Source of the DNA: Saprospiraceae bacterium UBA6168
GTDB taxonomy: Bacteria; Bacteroidota; Bacteroidia; Chitinophagales; Saprospiraceae
Assembly (NCBI GenBank): GCA_002435785.1
Contig: DIUC01000028.1
Location: forward strand, 3,375-67,374
Reading direction: 5' to 3'
DNA length: 64,000 bases
The position numbers were made by a program, and so were the translations under genes. Position 1 is the first letter of the stretch. Each line of letters begins with the position of its first letter. This document shows, piece by piece, positions 59,103-64,000 of the stretch. Under the pieces are notes generated by a model that was not told the origin of the DNA, did not search any database, and saw only the letters and a program-made list of their open reading frames with translations.

Positions 59103-59249
59103 AAAACTATGTTTTGGCTTGGTTGCGAATAGGTATTTTTGGGTCGCCCAAAAAAAACGCTGACTCGTTTACCACCAAGAAATGAAATTGTGCTTTAATG
59201 GTTCGAATTAATGCTGTTTTGTATTTGCTTACCCTAACTGCCTAAGCGT

Positions 59250-59831
59250 TTAGACTTCTGACAACAAAATCAGGGCAAAAATAGCATAGTTGGCAATGTC
59301 GGCATAATTGGCGTCAAGTCCTTCAGAAATTAAGGTTTTGCCCTTGTTGTCCTCAATTTGCCGTATCCGCAGTATTTTCATCAAAATCAAGTCGGTGATG
59401 GAACTGATGCGCATGTCACGCCAAGCTTCTCCGTAATCGTGGTTTTTTGCGACCATCAAATTCCGCACGGTTTCCACCTGCTTTTCGTACAGGCTTTTTG
59501 CTTGCGCAATTGGGAGTTCAAGCTCCTCCTTATCCCCCAATTCAAGCTGGATGAGCGCCATGTAAGCATAGTTGACCAAGCCGACGAAATCGCCTTCAAT
59601 CGAGTCTTCCACCATTTGTTTGGATTTTTCATCAATGCTGCGGATGCGTTTAGCCTTGATGAAAAGCTGGTCGGTCAACGAGGAGGGGCGCAAGATGCGC
59701 CAAGCAGTGCCGTAATCAAGGGTCTTATTCAGGAAAATTTCCTGGCACCGATTCACCACGGCATCATATTGTGTCAAGGTGTTTTCCACTTTTTTGTTTG
59801 CTTTGAATCGTGTTGGGGTGAACAATCGCAA
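59250..59831 (-). CDS. DUF1599 protein with internal duplication
   Basis: The 193-residue product consists of two copies of one all-helical unit: 22-98 (NKTLDYGTAWRILRPSSLTDQLFIKAKRIRSIDE) and 118-192 (KNHDYGEAWRDMRISSITDLILMKILRIRQIED). This is DUF1599, also called nucleotide modification-associated domain 1; the fold is thought to resemble MazG-like nucleotide hydrolases, but no activity is known to me. It often accompanies the BT_3928-like gene, as here. A TAATTTTG box lies 32 bases before the ATG (59863-59870, minus strand). Confidence 0.85.
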   Translation of the reverse strand: MRLFTPTRFKANKKVENTLTQYDAVVNRCQEIFLNKTLDYGTAWRILRPSSLTDQLFIKAKRIRSIDEKSKQMVEDSIEGDFVGLVNYAYMALIQLELGDKEELELPIAQAKSLYEKQVETVRNLMVAKNHDYGEAWRDMRISSITDLILMKILRIRQIEDNKGKTLISEGLDANYADIANYAIFALILLSEV

Positions 59832-60009
59832 CCAAAACTTGCTTTACTGTTTATTTTATGGGCAAAATTAGGCGTGATTTGCATTCTTTCATTCAAAATC
59901 CAAATAAAGTCCTTATCCGATTGCAGGGCAAAATTCAATTGTTTGCATGCAATTTGGCTGTTAATGGCTTTTGAATTCGTTTAAGCTGAAGTTAACGTAG
60001 TGTTCAACC

Positions 60010-60261
60010 ATGTCCCAGTTTTTCAAATACCTATTCATTTTTCCGGTTCGGCTCTATCAGCGTTTTATTTCGCCGCTCCTTCCCCCGTCTTGCCGCTACC
60101 ACCCCACTTGCTCTCAATACACCATTGAAGCCATACAAGAGTGGGGAGTGCTAAGGGGGATTTGGATGGGGATAAAGCGTGTGGCAAGTTGCCACCCTTG
60201 GTCGAGGGGCGGTTATGACCCGGTACCCAAAAAGGGTGACCACCAACATCCTCATTGCTGA
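60010..60261 (+). CDS. yidD: Membrane protein insertion efficiency factor YidD
   Basis: YidD assists YidC in membrane protein insertion. The 83-residue product has an amphipathic start (FFKYLFIFPVRLYQRFISPLLP), the hallmark SCRYHPTCSQYTIEAI with its paired Cys residues, and the conserved tail LGxWMGIKRVASCHPWSRGGYDPVP. The length is normal. Its last 10 bases overlap the convergent DUF4159 gene. Confidence 0.93.
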   Translation: MSQFFKYLFIFPVRLYQRFISPLLPPSCRYHPTCSQYTIEAIQEWGVLRGIWMGIKRVASCHPWSRGGYDPVPKKGDHQHPHC

Positions 60262-60902
60262 AACACAAACTGCACCAAGTTTGCGCCCATTTTTAGCGCC
60301 TGCTGCCGCTTCTCCTCTGGGTCGTTGTGCACGGACTGGTCTTCCCAGCCATCGCCAAGGTCGCATTCATAACTGTAAAAGCAGACTAACCGACCTTCCC
60401 AAAACAGCCCAAAACCCTGCGAGGGCTTGTCATCGTGCTTGTGGATTTTGGGAAGCCCGTTCTTGAACTCAAATTTTTGGTGGTAAATAGGGTGGCTGTA
60501 TGGCAATTCGATGAACTGCAGCTCAGGAAACACTTTTTTCATGGCAGGCCGCACGAAGGGGTCCATTCCATAGTTGTCGTCAATGTGGAGGAATCCGCCG
60601 CCAATCAAGTAATTGCGCATGTTTTCGGCCTCAGCAGCAGAGAAGACCACGTTGCCGTGTCCAGTCATGTGCAGGAAGGGGTAATTGAAAATTTCGGCAC
60701 TGCCAGCCTCAACGGTAGCATAATCAGGGTCGAGGTCTGTGCCAAGTTGCTCGTTGCAAAAACGGGCAAGATTGGTCAAAGAGGTAGGATTGGCATACCA
60801 GTCCCCTCCGCCATTGTACTTGAGGAGGGCGAGCTTGGTAGGCCTATTTTCCGAAGGAAAAAAGCCAAGCAAGAAGAGCGAAAGAAGATAAATGGATTTC
60901 AT
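60252..60902 (-). CDS. DUF4159 protein, exported
   Basis: The 216-residue product has a signal-like N-terminus (about 1-18). It contains the DUF4159 pattern LALLKYNGGGDWYANPTSLTNLARFCNEQL, then YPFLHMTGHGNVVFSAAEAENMRNYLIGGGFLHIDDNYG, ELPYSHPIYHQKFEF and PSQGFGLFWEGRLVCFYSYECDLGDGWED. The fold is related to glutamine amidotransferase-like domains, function unknown. In Bacteroidota it often sits near MoxR/batA-type genes, which are not seen here. Overlaps yidD by 10 bp. Confidence 0.87.
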   Translation of the reverse strand: MKSIYLLSLFLLGFFPSENRPTKLALLKYNGGGDWYANPTSLTNLARFCNEQLGTDLDPDYATVEAGSAEIFNYPFLHMTGHGNVVFSAAEAENMRNYLIGGGFLHIDDNYGMDPFVRPAMKKVFPELQFIELPYSHPIYHQKFEFKNGLPKIHKHDDKPSQGFGLFWEGRLVCFYSYECDLGDGWEDQSVHNDPEEKRQQALKMGANLVQFVFQQ

Positions 60903-60952
60903 GCAAAGTGTTTAGCAAGTTCTTTGGTTGGGCAAATCAAGCGCTCCGAACC

Positions 60953-61666
60953 TTACAAAGTGTTGACGAGATGGACGGTATGGCAAGCAATTAGGCCCGC
61001 TGTTTCCGTCCTCAAACGATTGGCGCCAAGGCCGACTTCCGTGAACCCAAATGCCTTGGCCGCTCGCACTTCATTTTCCGAAAAATCACCTTCCGGTCCA
61101 ATAAGAATGGTAACGTCGGTACCTGCCTGGCAGTTGTTTTTGAGATGGGGCAAATTTTGGACATGGCAATGTGCGATAAAACGAGCACCGGGCTGGTTGG
61201 TTTCAAATTTTGGTGTAAAATCCTCAAAATCAACGAGTTCGTGCAGAATTGGCAAGCGGGTGCGAAGGCATTGCTTCGCAGCGGATAGGATGATTTTTTC
61301 AAGGCGGTCGTAACGCAGCTTAGTGCGCTCGGTGTGTACGGTTAGTATAGGGGTGATTTCGTCCACACCGATTTCGGTTGCTTTTTCCAAAAACCACTCA
61401 AAGCGATCCATGTTCTTGAGCGGCGCTACGGCAATATGCAGTTTGAAATCGGTGTGGTCGGTGCCTTTGTGCTTGGCCGCTATTTCCACGACGACTTGTC
61501 GTTTCGAGGCCACAATGATTTGGCCTTCGTACCAATGCCCAACGCCATCAATAAAGTGAACGTCATCGCCCGGCTTCCTGCGCAAAACCTGTGTGCAGTG
61601 CTTGGATTCTTCTTCAGAGAAGAGTGCAATTTGACCTTGAATATCTGTACAGTAAAATAGGTTCAT
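60953..61666 (-). CDS. rsmE: 16S rRNA m3U1498 methyltransferase
   Basis: RsmE methylates U1498 of 16S rRNA on the assembled 30S subunit. The 237-residue product has a PUA-like N-terminal region (HCTQVLRRKPGDDVHFIDG) and the knotted SPOUT methyltransferase domain with FLEKATEIGVDEITPILTVHTERT, LIGPEGDFSENEVRAAKAFGFTEVGLGANRLRTETAGL. All SAM-binding loops of the family are present. A TATTTTTG box lies four bases before its ATG, implying a leaderless mRNA. Confidence 0.95.
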   Translation of the reverse strand: MNLFYCTDIQGQIALFSEEESKHCTQVLRRKPGDDVHFIDGVGHWYEGQIIVASKRQVVVEIAAKHKGTDHTDFKLHIAVAPLKNMDRFEWFLEKATEIGVDEITPILTVHTERTKLRYDRLEKIILSAAKQCLRTRLPILHELVDFEDFTPKFETNQPGARFIAHCHVQNLPHLKNNCQAGTDVTILIGPEGDFSENEVRAAKAFGFTEVGLGANRLRTETAGLIACHTVHLVNTL

Positions 61667-61670
61667 GCCG

Positions 61671-61678
61671 CAAAAATA
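61671..61678 (-). promoter_or_regulatory. Candidate -7 box four bases before the rsmE ATG
   Basis: On the minus strand TATTTTTG is followed by CGGC and ATG. The same spacing is seen before maf. No TTTG lies 19-21 bases upstream. Confidence 0.45.
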
Positions 61679-61921
61679 GGCAATACGGCTGCCAAATTGA
61701 ATGGTACTCCTTAATTCTCATGGTAAACAAAAAGGCAACAAGAGGAACAGGGTGTTTGTAAGACAGCAGGGCAGCCAGCAACTTTCACTGAGCAGTTTTG
61801 TTCTCGACACTGAAAAATGTGGGTAAAAGGGGAAATCCACTTACTTTCGCACTTCAAAAAAAATGGACAAAGTAGCGGGGAGGAGTTTTCCCTTCATTTC
61901 TCCAAAATTCAGACTCGAAAT

Positions 61922-63301
61922 ATGGAAATTCTTATCAAGGTAGGGCAGTTGGTTTTGAGCCTCTCCATACTAATAGTGTTGCATGAAATGGGCCACTTCC
62001 TGCCGGCAAAATGGTTTAAGACAAGGGTTGAAAAGTTCTACCTTTTCTTTGACCCGTGGTTCGAGCTTTTCAAGTTCAAAAAAGGTGAAACAGAATACGG
62101 CATAGGCTGGTTGCCGCTCGGTGGCTATGTGAAAATTGCGGGAATGGTGGACGAAAGTTTTGATACAGAACAGATGAAGGAGCCACCTCAGCCATGGGAA
62201 TTTCGTTCGAAGCCAGCTTGGCAGCGCCTGATTATCATGCTTGGCGGCGTTACGGTGAATTTCATCTTGGGCTTTTTCATCTATTCCATGATTTTTTGGA
62301 CATGGGGCGAGGAGTACCTCCCCACGAAAAACGTGACCAATGGCGTTCATCCCGACTCTTTGGGCCTCGTCATCGGCATACAACCTGGCGATATTGTTGT
62401 GGCTGTGGACACCTATAAACTCGAACGTTTCAGTCCAGGCATGGTCAAGAGTCGGATAGTGATAGACGGTGCAAGAACCCTCACCGTTGAACGTGCAGGG
62501 CAGCCCGTTAACCTTACCATCTCCAATGAAGTGGCGGAATTCCTTTCGCTCAACAAAAACAAAGACGTAGCGCTGTTCAGCCTTAGACGGCCATTTCTGG
62601 TAGCAGGATTTGGGGAATACTGTACAGGGTCTTTGTTTTGGAAAAAATGCGAAACATCTCCTGCCGAAAAGGCTGGCATCCAAAAAGGAGACCAAATCAT
62701 TGGGCTAAACGGTGAACCAACTGCGTATTTTGAGGAGTTCTATGATAAATTGACCAAGGTCAAACTCGTGGACACCGACATCCAAGTTCAGGTACTGCGT
62801 GAGAAAAAAGACACTTTGGCCCTTACCGTTCATACGGATGGGAATGGTAGAATCGGCGCCAGCATTGTTGGCGATTTGAACACATTTTATGAGTTGGAGC
62901 GGCAGGATTACACCCTGATGAGTTCCTTCTCGGCAGGTTGGACACGGGTTGGGAACTTCCTCGGTACGCAGTTCAAGGCTTACGGTAAAATGTTTTCTGG
63001 TGACCTCAAAGTAACGGAAAGCCTTGGCAGCTTTATTACCATTGGCGGCATGTTCTCGCCAAAATGGGATTGGCAGTCCTTCTGGAACCTGACGGCAATG
63101 CTTTCGCTCGTACTGGCTTTCATCAATTTGCTGCCTATCCCTGCCCTTGATGGTGGCCACGTGATGTTCTTGCTATTTGAGGCGCTCACCGGCAAAAAAC
63201 CGAGCGATAAGTTCATGGAAATTGCCACCATGATTGGGTTTGTCATCCTCATCGCATTGATGGTCTTTGCATTGGGGCTGGATATTTCGAGGTTGTTTTA
63301 A
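61922..63301 (+). CDS. rseP: RIP metalloprotease RseP (site-2 protease)
   Basis: RseP cuts membrane-embedded anti-sigma factors or signal-peptide remnants. The 459-residue product has the active-site HEMGH at residues 21-25, a conserved membrane region (YGIGWLPLGGYVKIAGM), two PDZ-like parts (DSLGLVIGIQPGDIVVAVDTY and SPAEKAGIQKGDQIIGLNGEP), and the second catalytic motif LDG in NLLPIPALDGGHVMF. ATG 61922 starts the first helix; the 35 codons above are not protein-like. An ECF/anti-sigma pair exists at 5189, a possible target class but unproven. hscB follows after 56 bp. Confidence 0.95.
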   Translation: MEILIKVGQLVLSLSILIVLHEMGHFLPAKWFKTRVEKFYLFFDPWFELFKFKKGETEYGIGWLPLGGYVKIAGMVDESFDTEQMKEPPQPWEFRSKPAWQRLIIMLGGVTVNFILGFFIYSMIFWTWGEEYLPTKNVTNGVHPDSLGLVIGIQPGDIVVAVDTYKLERFSPGMVKSRIVIDGARTLTVERAGQPVNLTISNEVAEFLSLNKNKDVALFSLRRPFLVAGFGEYCTGSLFWKKCETSPAEKAGIQKGDQIIGLNGEPTAYFEEFYDKLTKVKLVDTDIQVQVLREKKDTLALTVHTDGNGRIGASIVGDLNTFYELERQDYTLMSSFSAGWTRVGNFLGTQFKAYGKMFSGDLKVTESLGSFITIGGMFSPKWDWQSFWNLTAMLSLVLAFINLLPIPALDGGHVMFLLFEALTGKKPSDKFMEIATMIGFVILIALMVFALGLDISRLF

Positions 63302-63357
63302 CCAAAAAAATTTGGTGGAGACGGCAACAAAGCCAAATCCCAAATCCAGCATCAAAC

Positions 63358-63894
63358 ATGAACCACTTCGAATTTTTCGACATGCCTGTTTCCTTCCATC
63401 CTGATTTGGTGGAACTGAAGCAGCGGTTTTTGAGGAACAGCAAGCTTTTCCATCCCGATTTTCACACGTTGGCGGAGGAGGATAGGCAAATGGAGGTACT
63501 GGAAAAGTCCACCCAGAACAATGAGGCGTATCAGGTGCTTACCGATTTTGACAAGCGACTAAAGTACATCCTGGAATTGATGGGGATGCTGGAGGCGGAG
63601 GGGAACGAGATTCCGCAAGCATTCCTTTTACAGATGATGGACATCAACGAGGCCATCATGGAATTAGAATTTGACTACGATGAAGCCGTGCACCAAAAAG
63701 CAGTGCAGGACGCCACAGCACTTGAAGACGCACTGTTTGCTGAGGTCAAGCCCTTAATGGACAGCTATCTTCATGGTGTCACACCACTTGAGTCGCTGGC
63801 CCCCGTGAGAGATTTTTTTTTAAAAAGAAGATACCTTTGGAGAATAAAGGAAAATTTGAATAAATTTGCCCCCGCTTCGAAGGAAGCTCGCTGA
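63358..63894 (+). CDS. hscB: Fe-S biogenesis co-chaperone HscB
   Basis: HscB delivers IscU to the Hsp70-type chaperone HscA. The 178-residue product has a J-domain with HPD at residues 32-34 (KLFHPDFHTLAEEDRQ) and a C-terminal three-helix domain (LLQMMDINEAIMELEFDYDEAVHQKAV, PLESLAPVRDFFLKRRYLWRIKENL). The related isc genes are 20 kb away at 40784-42804. It lies 56 bp after rseP and before the tRNA. Confidence 0.9.
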   Translation: MNHFEFFDMPVSFHPDLVELKQRFLRNSKLFHPDFHTLAEEDRQMEVLEKSTQNNEAYQVLTDFDKRLKYILELMGMLEAEGNEIPQAFLLQMMDINEAIMELEFDYDEAVHQKAVQDATALEDALFAEVKPLMDSYLHGVTPLESLAPVRDFFLKRRYLWRIKENLNKFAPASKEAR

Positions 63895-63964
63895 TTGGAG
63901 TACCCACTATTTCTGGTTTCTTGTAATAACCAATTGATAATCAGCGATTTGAAATAAAATGAAT

Positions 63965-64000
63965 GCCGAAGTGGCGGAATGGTAGACGCGCTGGATTCAA
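63965..64000 (+). tRNA. tRNA-Leu (anticodon CAA), 5' part only
   Basis: The sequence from GCCGAAGTGGCGGAAT to the right edge matches the acceptor 5' strand, D arm and anticodon stem/loop of bacterial tRNA-Leu. The last ten bases are CTGGA, the 5' side of the anticodon stem, then TT and CAA, so the window ends right after the anticodon CAA, which reads TTG codons. The rest of the tRNA lies beyond the window. Confidence 0.85.

Overview
The window looks like chromosomal DNA of a Bacteroidota bacterium, most likely in or near the Saprospiraceae. The grounds are a large secreted protein with SprB-type repeats and a type IX secretion (T9SS) C-terminal sorting domain, an OmpA protein with thrombospondin type-3 repeats, Bacteroidota-restricted families (a BT_3928-like protein, DUF1599, an extended NusB), bacillithiol genes, TAnnTTTG-type -7 boxes and starts without Shine-Dalgarno sequences. 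Base composition is roughly balanced by eye, with a few AT-rich patches. I see no insertion sequence, phage, CRISPR array or rRNA. One partial tRNA-Leu(CAA) runs off the right edge.

Layout. 0-4.2 kb: 3' end of surE, a small membrane protein, kynA on the other strand, lpxB and a GNAT-like protein. 4.4-7.4 kb: an outer-membrane barrel, then an ECF sigma / membrane anti-sigma-like / DUF4097-like operon. 7.5-9.8 kb: gluconate permease and a short 6-phosphogluconate dehydrogenase. 10.1-18.2 kb: a GNAT-nitrilase fusion, a membrane pentapeptide-repeat protein, an M1 peptidase, a DinB/YfiT protein, a small lipoprotein, a GNAT and trxB. 18.4-24.7 kb: glgB, a small membrane protein, era, der, rfbC, rfbD. 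24.7-31.8 kb: rmuC, bshB1, pulA, an SCO/cytochrome c pair, a SRPBCC protein and a YdcF protein. 31.9-39.4 kb: truncated hemoglobin, maf and a 2119-residue alpha-2-macroglobulin. 39.8-46.4 kb: a barrel protein, iscS-iscU-iscA and an M16 peptidase pair (one active, one lacking the zinc motif). 46.6-49.9 kb: ribD, a thioredoxin-like protein, xseAB. 50-57.4 kb: the T9SS surface protein, a 783-bp gap, an FN3-like protein, OmpA and nusB. 57.6-64 kb: BT_3928-like, DUF1599, yidD, DUF4159, rsmE, rseP, hscB, tRNA-Leu.

Functional threads: envelope building and upkeep (lpxB, porins, OmpA, A2M, M16 pair, rseP, yidD); iron-sulfur assembly (iscSUA here, hscB 20 kb away); thiol redox (trxB, bshB1 and a DinB/YfiT protein, thioredoxin-like, SCO); glycogen/starch use (glgB inside, pulA exported); nucleotide-sugar synthesis (rfbC/D); translation and repair (era, der, rsmE, nusB, rmuC, xseAB).

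The most distinctive signal is non-coding. At least ten intergenic gaps hold runs of short words (CTCAA, CCAATT, TTGAG or AATTCTCCA types), often as inverted repeats. Word choice differs from site to site, but the pyrimidine-rich arm always lies directly before the downstream start codon. At five gene ends the TGA stop sits inside or at the edge of a repeat. Several longer unrelated palindromes also sit between genes (31821-31887, 32304-32377, 49897-49929, 9912-9942).
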